Shown here: positions 23,719 to 32,881 of the stretch, in pieces
Position numbering within the stretch: the first letter of the stretch is position 1
How the letters are laid out: the number at the start of each line of letters is the position of its first letter
Assembly (NCBI GenBank): GCA_033852075.1
Contig: JAWSVC010000011.1
Span: forward strand, 25,848 to 89,847
Length of the DNA: 64,000 bases
Origin: QZLE01 sp033852075
GTDB taxonomy: Bacteria; Pseudomonadota; Gammaproteobacteria; QZLD01
Reading direction: 5' to 3'
Made by a program: the position numbers and the translations under genes
Notes under the pieces: generated by a model
Database searches by the model: none
Seen by the model: only the letters and a program-made list of their open reading frames with translations
What the model was told of the DNA's origin: nothing

Positions 23719-25821
23719 TTAAATCACTAACCCATTGAAATCATGATTTAGGTCAGGAGATGGTTCTTGTAGAAAATATCCTTGTATAAAGTCAACTTTG
23801 CATTGCCATAAAATTGCCAGGCTGGTTGCATCTTCTAGGTGGGTAGCAACTACCTTTTTATCTATTTCGTGTGCAGAGTCAATTATTGATTTTAGCTTTT
23901 CTAGTGTCTCAGGTGAGTTTGAGGCATCTTGGGTTATGGTATTATCTATTTTTAGGTAATCTGCTGGAATATGTTTTACCACTTGGAATGGATTCAAACC
24001 GCTACCAAAGTGATCAATGGCAAATTTAAAACCAGAATCTACAATGCCGGAATGAAATTCTTTAATTTTGTTTAGGTGGGTAACAATTAATGGTTCTGCA
24101 ACCTCGAATACAATACGTTCTTTATCAATTTTATGGATCGCTGCTTGTTCTTTAATAAAGTTTGCGATGGAGCTGGCTGTTACTGCTTCACGTGATAATT
24201 TTAGAAAAAATGTGGTGTTTGGATTTGTGGAGAGCCTTTGAGCTAATGATTTAAATGTATTTGTGATAACCCATTTATCGATATCAATCATTAGTTGCGC
24301 TTTTTCAGCTATGTGCAGGAACTCATCTGGCCTGATTTCGGTATTATTATCGCCACGCAGCCTGATTCTGATATCGTAGCGTTCCATGTCATCGCCTTGC
24401 AGGCATGCTATAGGTTGATATACAAGGAAAAGTTTATCTTTGGCAATCGCATCAATAATGGTGTTTTCCCAGTTTGCTTGCTCTTCTTTGGAAACTTTAG
24501 CGTCGAATGATGTCTGGTGTAGGAATACTCTATTTCCACCTTGGGATTTTGCAGTAGTGCAAGCGTGGTCTGCAAGATTGACTACGTCATGTGCGTTTCC
24601 AGATGCATCTCCAAGCATTACCACGCCAATACTGCAGGTGCTTGATGCGCTGGTTCCGTTAAGCTCCGAGATATGGGATTCGATAGACTTTCTTAAGTGA
24701 TCAGCAACCTCCATGGTTTCGTTAACGCCTTTTTCTGTTACTAAAACGATGAAGCAGCTATCGCTGAATCTGGCAGATATATCTAAATGTTCACATCTGT
24801 TTTTGATTAGTTTTCCGATATCAGTTGTATATGCATCGGCAAGTGCAAGCCCGGAGCGATCTTTTATCTGTTTATATTCATCAAGCAGAATGAATAATAC
24901 ACCATGACTTTTGCCGTCACCTCCAGCTTGATTTTGAATAATAATATCATCAACCTTCTCCATAAAGTGGTGGCGATTGAACAGTCCTGTCATTATGTCT
25001 TGTTGACTTAGAGAGGTGATTTGTTTTTCAAGGTCATGGTCTTGAGTGTTGCTTTGTTCGCGAATCTGGATTTGAATGCATTCCTCCCCATCAATGGTTG
25101 CATGAGTCATATCAAGGGTGGCATCAAATTCTTGGGAATTATCTTCCCCTCCTAACATCTTGATTTCTATTGATGAGTCTTCGTTATTTCCATTGCTGAA
25201 GCTACGAAGAAATTCTTTAAAATCATTTTGGTTGTCTGGGTGTACCAAATCCAGAATAGTCATCCCTTCAAAATCGTCAAAATCCTTATAGCCAAATTTA
25301 TCAAGATAGGTCTTGTTAGCATATACATGCATTCCTTCAGAGACATAAGCGATAGCATCACGTGAGCTATTTAGTAAGAGACTACATCTTTTTTCAGTTT
25401 CGTTGAGTGAAACCTTAAAACGTCTCATTTTTTTGCGGTCTTTGTGAGCACTCATTTCGCGCTCAATAACCATTCTTAAATGATCTAGAGAAGATTTACA
25501 TACAAGATCATGGGCTCCAATATCCATTATCTTGATTCTGCGTTCCATGCTATCTTCGTCACTTAGTCCTATCAGGACAGTGTCTTTCCCGGTTTTGGTG
25601 ATGTCTTCGTATGCTTGCTTAAGGCTGTAATCCGGGTCGGAAATATTACATATAAAAATGTCTTGGTGTTGAGTATTAAGAGCTTCTACAACGTCTTCGG
25701 CATCTTCTGCCATTGTTGCTCGTACCGGATGTCCTGCGTTGCGAAGGACGCTTATTATCATCTCGGCATCATTTACTGAGTCATCTAATATTAGCAGGCG
25801 TAGAACGTCTTCCTGGGGCAC
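23719..25821 (-). CDS. FimX-like degenerate REC-PAS-GGDEF-EAL protein
   Basis: The 700-residue protein matches the order and size of FimX, the c-di-GMP effector of type IV pilus function. The receiver (8-125) has Asn59 at the phospho-Asp position (FICNISDPD). A PAS domain follows (about 145-265). The GGDEF domain (285-440) has RFSDS instead of GGDEF. The EAL domain (455-695) has YDIRIRL instead of E-A-L and DHFGSG instead of DDFGTG, but keeps LKIDNTI and QGYFLQEP. Synthesis and hydrolysis are thus unlikely; c-di-GMP binding by the EAL domain is the expected role. It heads a run with dinB. Confidence 0.88.
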   Translation of the reverse strand: MPQEDVLRLLILDDSVNDAEMIISVLRNAGHPVRATMAEDAEDVVEALNTQHQDIFICNISDPDYSLKQAYEDITKTGKDTVLIGLSDEDSMERRIKIMDIGAHDLVCKSSLDHLRMVIEREMSAHKDRKKMRRFKVSLNETEKRCSLLLNSSRDAIAYVSEGMHVYANKTYLDKFGYKDFDDFEGMTILDLVHPDNQNDFKEFLRSFSNGNNEDSSIEIKMLGGEDNSQEFDATLDMTHATIDGEECIQIQIREQSNTQDHDLEKQITSLSQQDIMTGLFNRHHFMEKVDDIIIQNQAGGDGKSHGVLFILLDEYKQIKDRSGLALADAYTTDIGKLIKNRCEHLDISARFSDSCFIVLVTEKGVNETMEVADHLRKSIESHISELNGTSASSTCSIGVVMLGDASGNAHDVVNLADHACTTAKSQGGNRVFLHQTSFDAKVSKEEQANWENTIIDAIAKDKLFLVYQPIACLQGDDMERYDIRIRLRGDNNTEIRPDEFLHIAEKAQLMIDIDKWVITNTFKSLAQRLSTNPNTTFFLKLSREAVTASSIANFIKEQAAIHKIDKERIVFEVAEPLIVTHLNKIKEFHSGIVDSGFKFAIDHFGSGLNPFQVVKHIPADYLKIDNTITQDASNSPETLEKLKSIIDSAHEIDKKVVATHLEDATSLAILWQCKVDFIQGYFLQEPSPDLNHDFNGLVI

Positions 25822-26108
25822 TTTTACAATTCCTTAAAAATCCATCTTTTACGATATAAGTTCTTGTAGCAAATAATATCTAATTATTGGGTATAAAGTC
25901 CACGATAATATTTAGGATGGATAGTTGCTATAACTTGAATATATCGGGATTTTAAATCATTTTGCTATGTTTTTAAGTATAGCTTTTTTAGAGTGAATAA
26001 TTGTATTTTATAAATTGGTTTTAGTATTGTTTTTGTAATATGTGAACTGGAGCGGATTTGAGTCTAACTAAGAAAGGTTGTTGGTGGGCGTAATGCCCAC
26101 CATTTTAA
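25822..26108. other. 287-nt intergenic region upstream of the FimX-like gene
   Basis: It is AT-rich and should hold the promoter of the FimX-like gene. A perfect 8-bp hairpin (TGGTGGGC, five bases, GCCCACCA; 26082-26102) lies directly after the PilZ-like gene and may mark its 3' end, though no T-run follows it. Nothing else stands out. Confidence 0.5.
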
Positions 26109-27917
26109 TTATATGGAGGTCCAGATAGAGTTAAACTCATCATCTGTCTTTACGTTGCCTAATGGCAAATTTTCCTCTTTGTTAGTAGCAACATATTCAA
26201 ATTGGGAGAATGCATTAGTACTTTGAACCATCTTGGTCAAAACAATCTTAGCTGCTTTTTTGCCAGTTCTGACACTTATTTCCTTGCCAACAGTGTAATG
26301 CAGGATTGGTGTGATAATGGTGGATGGTTGGTTAAGAGGTTTAATCGCAGGTAATAAAATGCTTTTTTGGGCAGGGCAAAGTGCACCTTCATCATTCTTA
26401 ACTTTGGTTATTACCGGACTGCCACCAGGGAATAGGATCTGGACTCCGAGAGCAACACCAAGCTCATTGTGGGCTTTTAGCCAGCGCACTACCCCTAGTT
26501 GCCATACGCCATCTTCAATATCTATTTCTTTTATTGCTATCAACTCGCCTATTTGAACCTTTGAAGACGAGCTGTGATCGGAGATTACGCAGTAACCGCC
26601 TGAGCTGATATTGCATAGTCGCCATTCGTCGTGAATAACGTTGGATGGCGTTGTAGATGTTTGTTGTTTTTGTAAGTTTTGGCTTTGAGAATTTTGGTTT
26701 TGCATCTGCATCTTATGTACGTCAGGTGCATGACCTGTAGCTACCAGATTCCAGACATTTTTACCGTAGTTTGTTCCACCATTTTGCTCTTTGGCTGAAA
26801 AGTGTGATTTGGTGTCTTGATAAATTTCATTAACATCATCGCCATTTTCCATGTGGAGCAGATGATGTATTGCAGTTAATCCGGTAACAGCTGCAACTTT
26901 TCCTGTTGTTTCAGTCCTGGAATATTTTCTTTTAGGAAGAATGCCAAGGGACAGAAGAACTCTGTTTAAGATTTTTTCGTTCGGAAGTATCTTTGGCTTC
27001 TTTTTGAATAATCCTGTTTTGTGTGATTTTTGAATGCCAGAGTCTATTGCCGCAATCAAATCATGGGTTACAAATACAAAGTTGCTTTTATCTTTTTTAG
27101 CCTGATCCGAATTAAAGTTAATTGGAGGAAGATCTAGGTTTGGACGCACTAAGAATGTTCCTGTTTCGAGCTGAGTTGGAATTTCTTTTAGTATTTTGCA
27201 ATAGTGAGTCCAGTTTTCCATTTCATCATATATTTCAGTTACTTCACCCAATCTCATATGGAATGGATCTGTTGCAGAAACTAAAAGTATGTGCATATAG
27301 GTGCTTGAAATAGTAGTAGATTTGCTTTGAGAAAGGTGTTCATCCTGTATATTTAATTCGTGTAGCTTGTTAGTGGCTGCGTATTGGTAAAGCATGTGTA
27401 TCTGCTCCCAAATTCCTTCGCGCGCTGCCTTATAAATCAGGAAATTCTCAATTAATACCGACGATAGATAGCGTATAGATCTTTGTATTGAGGTGCTTAG
27501 TTGCTTGTTATTTATCTTGATAAAAGCCGACGCCGATTGTTCAACGATTATCTTATAACCAATGCTCATGTTATAAAAAAGTTCAATTGAAAGGTTAGCT
27601 ATGTCTTTGTTCTTGTCTGATAATGGCAAAGCTTTATGGGAATAGTGTTTGCGAAGACCGTTAATTATAAACTGAACCGGTTCTCGAAAGTCTTCAAGAA
27701 TCTCAAAACGATTAGATGTTTTGATTTCCGTACAGTTAAGATCTTTTAGTGCTCTATATACCTGCTGAGTTGTCGCTCCAAGATTGGCTAAAGGGAGTTC
27801 TTTAATCCATTTTTTAACATTCTTAGGGTTAGTGCTAAAACTATCTTCAGTAGCAGGTTTTAGCTCAGGTATTCTTAGGTCTAACAAATTATTATTTTTC
27901 ATATCTAACTGGCTCAT
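26109..27917 (-). CDS. large helical protein with C-terminal PilZ-like domain
   Basis: The 602-residue cytoplasmic protein has no membrane span. The first two thirds are helical. At about 432-505 a PilZ-type pattern appears: NISSGGYC (the NxSxxG motif) followed by beta strands ending VVRWLKAHNELGVALGVQIL. The RxxxR motif that usually precedes it is not visible, so c-di-GMP binding is uncertain. The N-terminal half resembles uncharacterised gammaproteobacterial proteins annotated as c-di-GMP-binding. It lies just upstream of the FimX-like gene on the same strand, suggesting a shared c-di-GMP pathway. Confidence 0.65.
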   Translation of the reverse strand: MSQLDMKNNNLLDLRIPELKPATEDSFSTNPKNVKKWIKELPLANLGATTQQVYRALKDLNCTEIKTSNRFEILEDFREPVQFIINGLRKHYSHKALPLSDKNKDIANLSIELFYNMSIGYKIIVEQSASAFIKINNKQLSTSIQRSIRYLSSVLIENFLIYKAAREGIWEQIHMLYQYAATNKLHELNIQDEHLSQSKSTTISSTYMHILLVSATDPFHMRLGEVTEIYDEMENWTHYCKILKEIPTQLETGTFLVRPNLDLPPINFNSDQAKKDKSNFVFVTHDLIAAIDSGIQKSHKTGLFKKKPKILPNEKILNRVLLSLGILPKRKYSRTETTGKVAAVTGLTAIHHLLHMENGDDVNEIYQDTKSHFSAKEQNGGTNYGKNVWNLVATGHAPDVHKMQMQNQNSQSQNLQKQQTSTTPSNVIHDEWRLCNISSGGYCVISDHSSSSKVQIGELIAIKEIDIEDGVWQLGVVRWLKAHNELGVALGVQILFPGGSPVITKVKNDEGALCPAQKSILLPAIKPLNQPSTIITPILHYTVGKEISVRTGKKAAKIVLTKMVQSTNAFSQFEYVATNKEENLPLGNVKTDDEFNSIWTSI

Positions 27918-28102
27918 TTACCCATAAAATTGCAACTTTTTGCGCAGTTCAACTTCCATATTTAGCGCAAATTCCATGCTTTTTATATAAAAGCGCTTAT
28001 AAGATAATAGCAGTTTGGTGCTTAATAGCTATGTTTTGATTAAAGTTTTTTAAGGTAATTGTGGCATTGATCGCATAAGGAACGTTTGTTATTAATAAAT
28101 AA

Positions 28103-29140
28103 TTAACAGATTACAGTTTTTGCAGGTTTTCCGGCAATTTCCCTTACTAATCGTGGAACCAGATAACCAGGAAGCATCCCTTGTAACTGTTTCCAGATTT
28201 TTTTTGCTTCAGTGTCGCTAACCTGAAAATGATGGGCTCCTCTAACCTTATCTAATAGATGCAGGTAATAGGGTAATATTCCAGTTGTGAAAAGTTTCTT
28301 GTTAAGTTCAGATAAAATATCTGCTTGATCATTAATGCCTTTTAATAATACGGATTGATTTAATAATGTGATATTTGGTGAATCCAAGCTTTGAATATGG
28401 TCTGCAAAATTTGAGTCTATTTCATTGGGGTGGTTGCAATGAATTATTAATATTATTTGTTTTGAAGTTTGTTTTAGTATCTGTGCAAATTTGCTGCTTA
28501 ACCTTTGCGGAATAGTAATTGCCATGCGGGTATGAAAGCGAATTCTTTTTATATGGTCAATATGTTCGATTTTATTAACAATGTTTTCTAATTGGTTATC
28601 ATCCAATAGCAAAGGTTCTCCCCCACTTAAGATGATTTCTTCTATATCGGTATCTGATTTAATTTTTTCTAAGATCTTATAAAAATCGTTTAGGTTAGGT
28701 GCGGATGTATTGCTAAGAAGGTTTTTTCGAAAACAAAAGCGACAGTTAATACTGCAATTTTTAGTGGTTAGTATTAGAGCGCGACCATGATATTTTTGTA
28801 GTAACCAATCAGATTTTAAAGCCCCGTTGTCACCAACAGGATCTTCATTGAAACCTTCTTTTGTAATTAATTCTTCAGAAGTTGGAAGTATCTGAGCCAA
28901 AAGAGGATCTTGTAGATCTCCTTTAATAATTCTATTGGTATAGGTTTTGGGGGCTAATAAAGCATAATTTTTAGCTGCTAATGGATCAAAGTTAAGATAG
29001 GTAGAGAGTTTTTCAGTATCAATACCTATATAATCTGCTAATGCTGAAATATCAGTGATAGATTCATTTAATATCTGTTTCCAATGGTTTGCAGGCGAAA
29101 CTAAATCATAAATATTTTCCTGACATTGATGATTAAGCAT
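28103..29140 (-). CDS. epmB: EF-P beta-lysylation protein EpmB (lysine 2,3-aminomutase-like)
   Basis: The 345-residue radical SAM, PLP-dependent enzyme makes (R)-beta-lysine for attachment to elongation factor P. The cluster motif CSINCRFC (CX3CX2C) is at about residues 130-138 and is followed by FRKNLLSN; LSGGEPLLLDD and HFQVSDTEAKKIW also match the family. It is short compared with true lysine aminomutases, as EpmB is. It is divergent from efp, 103 nt apart. Confidence 0.95.
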   Translation of the reverse strand: MLNHQCQENIYDLVSPANHWKQILNESITDISALADYIGIDTEKLSTYLNFDPLAAKNYALLAPKTYTNRIIKGDLQDPLLAQILPTSEELITKEGFNEDPVGDNGALKSDWLLQKYHGRALILTTKNCSINCRFCFRKNLLSNTSAPNLNDFYKILEKIKSDTDIEEIILSGGEPLLLDDNQLENIVNKIEHIDHIKRIRFHTRMAITIPQRLSSKFAQILKQTSKQIILIIHCNHPNEIDSNFADHIQSLDSPNITLLNQSVLLKGINDQADILSELNKKLFTTGILPYYLHLLDKVRGAHHFQVSDTEAKKIWKQLQGMLPGYLVPRLVREIAGKPAKTVIC

Positions 29141-29243
29141 GAAACAAACCTCAAACTGTTATAAAATTCGCAGCAAGTTAAATTATGGTGGCAGTATAAC
29201 CTGATTATCTGTTGTAACCAAATAAACCAAAAGTAGGAAGATT

Positions 29244-29813
29244 ATGGCTAATTACAGCACTAATGAATTTAAAAATGGCTTAAAGATTCTTGTGGATGGC
29301 GATCCATTTTCAATTGTAGAAAATGAGGTGGTTAAGCCAGGAAAAGGACAAGCATTTAACAGAATTAAAGTAAAAAATCTTAGAACCGGAAAGGTAATTG
29401 AAAGAACCTATAAATCTGGTGAGTCGGTTGAGGCTGCAGATGTTATGGAGCTCGAATTGCAATATCTTTATAACGATGGCGAGTTCTGGCATTTTATGGA
29501 TACGGATTCATTTGAGCAGGTAGCAGCTCCTCAAAGCGCGGTTGCTGATGTTGAAAAACTGCTAAAAGAGCAGGAGATGTGTACAGTTACCTTGTTTAAC
29601 GGTGTACCTCTTACTGTTGAATTACCAAACTTTGTAAACCTAGCGGTTACCGATACTGATCCCGGTTTAAAAGGCGATACTGCTCAAGGTGGTCTTAAGC
29701 CTGCTACTTTGGAAACCGGTGCGGTTGTACGTGTGCCGTTATTCATTGAGATTGGTGAAGTATTGAAAATTGATACTCGTACAACAGAGTATGTAAGTAG
29801 AGTTAAAGATTAA
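29244..29813 (+). CDS. efp: elongation factor P
   Basis: The 189-residue protein relieves ribosome stalling at polyproline. The three beta-barrel domains and the acceptor loop KPGKGQAF with Lys34 match the beta-lysylated class. AGGAAG precedes the ATG. It forms an operon with epmA (2-nt gap) and faces epmB, so the substrate and two of its modifying enzymes are encoded together. Confidence 0.98.
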   Translation: MANYSTNEFKNGLKILVDGDPFSIVENEVVKPGKGQAFNRIKVKNLRTGKVIERTYKSGESVEAADVMELELQYLYNDGEFWHFMDTDSFEQVAAPQSAVADVEKLLKEQEMCTVTLFNGVPLTVELPNFVNLAVTDTDPGLKGDTAQGGLKPATLETGAVVRVPLFIEIGEVLKIDTRTTEYVSRVKD

Positions 29814-29815
29814 TT

Positions 29816-30793
29816 TTGACCATGGAAAATGGTTTTCCAACGGCGTCAATTGAGACGCTACAAAAACGGGCGTTGATACTAGCTGCGATACGTTCTTTCT
29901 TTTGGGAAAGAAAAGTGTTAGAGGTGGAGACGCCCGTTTTGTCGCAATATGGTACTGTTGATTTGCATATTGATAGTTTTGCTGTTGAATCTGGTTTTGA
30001 CCAAATTCAGCGCTATCTGCACACATCTCCAGAATTTGCTATGAAACGGTTACTTGCTGCAGGAAGTGGTTCTATCTATCAGATTTGCCATTGTTTTCGT
30101 GATGGTGAAAAAAGCAGGTTGCATAATCATGAATTTACTATGCTTGAATGGTATCGTACCGGATTTAGCTATATCGAATTGATTCGAGAAGTTGATGACT
30201 TGGTAAGAATGATTTTGGGGCCAAAAACAGAATATATGGATACTGAGTGTATTACCTATCAGGTGATGTTTAATACATATCTTGGGATAAATCCTTTTTC
30301 TGCAACTATTGAACAACTGCAAAATTGTGCTTCCCAAAATGGAATAAATATAAGTTTTGATTCTATGGGGGATGATCGTGATGATTGGCTTAATCTTTTA
30401 TTAAGCCATGTAATAGAACCGCAGTTAGGAAAAGGTAAATTGACATTTGTCATGGATTACCCGGCATCACAGGCCGCTTTGTCAAGAATAAGCCCATACG
30501 ACCCTAATGTTGCTGAGCGCTTTGAACTTTATCTAGAAGGTGTGGAGATCGCTAATGGTTTTCAAGAGCTTTGCGATCCTCAAGAGCAGGAGCAGCGGTT
30601 TATTGAAGAACAAAAAAAGCGTATAGAAAATGGCAAGATGGATATTCCATACGATAAGAATTTTATCAAAGCCATAAACCATGGGTTGCCGGAATGCTCT
30701 GGTGTGGCGCTGGGGGTAGACCGATTGGTTATGTTTGCCCTTGGATTGGGCGGTATTGAAGAGGTTATGCCATTTACTGCGTATGTGTCTTAA
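29816..30793 (+). CDS. epmA: EF-P lysyltransferase EpmA (GenX/PoxA)
   Basis: The 325-residue protein is a lysyl-tRNA synthetase catalytic core without the anticodon-binding domain, which attaches beta-lysine to EF-P Lys34. Class II motifs are visible: YLHTSPEFAMKRLLAAGSG, then FRDGEKSRLHNHEFTMLEWY and the C-terminal GVALGVDRLVMF. The start is TTG at 29816 or the ATG at 29822; neither has a strong separate ribosome binding site, so coupling to efp is likely. It overlaps psd tail to tail by 4 nt. Confidence 0.97.
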   Translation: MTMENGFPTASIETLQKRALILAAIRSFFWERKVLEVETPVLSQYGTVDLHIDSFAVESGFDQIQRYLHTSPEFAMKRLLAAGSGSIYQICHCFRDGEKSRLHNHEFTMLEWYRTGFSYIELIREVDDLVRMILGPKTEYMDTECITYQVMFNTYLGINPFSATIEQLQNCASQNGINISFDSMGDDRDDWLNLLLSHVIEPQLGKGKLTFVMDYPASQAALSRISPYDPNVAERFELYLEGVEIANGFQELCDPQEQEQRFIEEQKKRIENGKMDIPYDKNFIKAINHGLPECSGVALGVDRLVMFALGLGGIEEVMPFTAYVS

Positions 30794-31677
30794 TCAATAA
30801 CCTTCCCAATTCCATTTCCAAGTCTTAGGGTAGAACCGGCGGAAAGCCTGTCATTTAAACTTACACAGTCCTTCGGGAATAATAAAATAACTGTAGATCC
30901 CATATTGAAGCGTCCCATCTCTTCACCCTTTTCAATATCAAAGCTGTGAGCAGGTTTACTAATATCAACTTCGGTTACTTGTTTTGCTCTCGGAGGGGTA
31001 ATTGTTCCTGTCCAGACTGTATCCATGCTGGATACAAACATGGCGCCAACAAGAACCATGATCATTTCACCAAATGCGGTATCAAAAATGCACACAACTC
31101 TCTCATTGCGGGCGAACAGTTCCGGAACGGTGGTTACAGTATAAGGGGCAACACTGAATAGTCTTCCAGGGATATGGATGACTCTTTTAAGTTTGCCTGC
31201 GTATGGCATGTGGATGCGGTGGTAATCTCTTGGTGACAAATAGATGGTTGCGAACTTGCCATTTAGGTAGTTGTTAGCGAGAATCTGGTCGTCGCCTAAA
31301 AGTTTTTGCAGAGTAAAACTGTGGCCTTTGGCCTGAAATATCGAGCTGCCGTCAATATTTCCCATTTGACTTACCTTGCCATCAACAGGAGAGCAAAGCA
31401 TAGTTTCTCCATATTCAGTTTTTCGTACTCCTTCGCGCAGTTCTCTGGTGAAAAAGCTATTGAAGTCCGGAAACTCATCCGGCGCCTTTAATTTTGCTTC
31501 AGAAAGGTTGATGTTAAATGCTTTGGCCATCAAGGTGATTTGTAAATCCTTAATCCGTGGGTTTTTGATGCGCATAAACTGGTAAACGATATGCGACAAA
31601 AAGTGATGTGGTAAGGGATAGGTAAGTGCAGCCTTAATCTTGTTAATAAGCGTTGGGGATGGTTGGTTTTCAGGCAT
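30790..31677 (-). CDS. psd: phosphatidylserine decarboxylase proenzyme
   Basis: The 295-residue inner-membrane enzyme makes phosphatidylethanolamine. It cleaves itself at a Gly-Ser bond to form its pyruvoyl group; here the site is MGST (Ser at 261) where LGST is usual. The HIP/DYHRIHMPYAG region and GAMFVSSMDTVW also fit the family. It is divergent from prmB and convergent with epmA. Confidence 0.95.
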   Translation of the reverse strand: MPENQPSPTLINKIKAALTYPLPHHFLSHIVYQFMRIKNPRIKDLQITLMAKAFNINLSEAKLKAPDEFPDFNSFFTRELREGVRKTEYGETMLCSPVDGKVSQMGNIDGSSIFQAKGHSFTLQKLLGDDQILANNYLNGKFATIYLSPRDYHRIHMPYAGKLKRVIHIPGRLFSVAPYTVTTVPELFARNERVVCIFDTAFGEMIMVLVGAMFVSSMDTVWTGTITPPRAKQVTEVDISKPAHSFDIEKGEEMGRFNMGSTVILLFPKDCVSLNDRLSAGSTLRLGNGIGKVID

Positions 31678-31937
31678 TATCCAGTGTTCTCAAATATAGT
31701 TATGGCTCGAAGATGGTTACGAATAAGTCTACCGATATTCTAGTTTTATCATAGGGTAATGCAAATGTTTTTATTCAATAGTGAGTTGTAAGCTACAATC
31801 AGTTATTATTAGAAGAAAATTTTACAGATTAAAAATTAATAGGTCGAGACCCAGGCCCAGGCAGCCTTGAAAAATACTTTGTAACTTAAATTGGTTCCTC
31901 TAAAACTATTGATTTTTACAATGCTAAAGGAATAAGA

Positions 31938-32837
31938 ATGCATCACGAGGCAATAGAAGAACTGGCAACAATCAAAGACTATATCCGTTATAGCATTAGC
32001 AGGTTCTTGGATGCCGATGTCTGTTTTGGGCATGGTATAGAAAGTCCAACTCAAGAAGCGATAGAGCTGGTTCTTGGCGCGTTAAAATTGCCACAAGATC
32101 TTGATTCATTCTTTTTTGATAGTGCCATTACTACAAGTGAGCGCAAGGCAATAATAGAAATGTTGCAACAAAGGGTGGTTAAACGAATTCCTTTAGCTTA
32201 TCTGACAAATGAAGCAATTTTTGCCGGATATTCTTTTTATGTTGATGAAAGAGTTTTAGTGCCGCGTTCTCCAATTGCAGAACTGATTGAATCTGGATTT
32301 CAACCTTGGTTTTGCGAAAGAGAGCCAACCAGGATTTTGGATTTATGTACAGGCAGTGGGTGTATTGCTATTGCTTGCGCTTATGCATTTCCAGATGCTC
32401 AGGTTGATGCTATTGATATTTCGGCAGATGCTATTGAGGTTGCCAAAATTAATATTGAAAAACATGGCGCTGAGACACTTGTACATCCAATTCAGTCTGA
32501 TCTGTTTAAGGGAGTGGCTGGAGAAAAATACGATATAATTGTTTCGAACCCTCCGTATGTTGATAAAAGAGATATGGATGCATTGCCAGAGGAGTTCAAA
32601 CATGAACCAGAGCTTGGGCTTGCTGCGGGTGATGATGGTTTAGATATCGTGCATCAAATATTAGCTGATGCCAAGCAACATATTAATAAAGATGGAATAC
32701 TTATTGTTGAGGTTGGAAATAGCCAGGAAGCATTGGTTGAAGCTTATCCACAAGTGCCGTTTTATTGGCTAGAATTTGCAAATGGCGGGCACGGAGTGTT
32801 TTTACTGACTGCGCAACAAATAAATGAATTTTTCTAG
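31938..32837 (+). CDS. prmB: 50S ribosomal protein L3 glutamine methyltransferase
   Basis: The 299-residue SAM-dependent enzyme methylates a Gln in ribosomal protein L3. The SAM motif is ILDLCTGSGCIAIACA and the catalytic NPPYVD lies at about residue 204. AAGGAATAAG precedes the ATG. It is first in a run with aroC and the MFS gene. The closely related PrmC is usually beside prfA, so PrmB is the better name here. Confidence 0.94.
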   Translation: MHHEAIEELATIKDYIRYSISRFLDADVCFGHGIESPTQEAIELVLGALKLPQDLDSFFFDSAITTSERKAIIEMLQQRVVKRIPLAYLTNEAIFAGYSFYVDERVLVPRSPIAELIESGFQPWFCEREPTRILDLCTGSGCIAIACAYAFPDAQVDAIDISADAIEVAKINIEKHGAETLVHPIQSDLFKGVAGEKYDIIVSNPPYVDKRDMDALPEEFKHEPELGLAAGDDGLDIVHQILADAKQHINKDGILIVEVGNSQEALVEAYPQVPFYWLEFANGGHGVFLLTAQQINEFF

Positions 32838-32881
32838 TTTGAAACAACTAAAAATATCAAGAAAGAAACAACAGGATTTAT

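Noticed and set aside
31840..31870. GC-rich patch before prmB (CGAGACCCAGGCCCAGGCAG)
   Set aside because: No stable hairpin, repeat partner or binding-site pattern could be shown.
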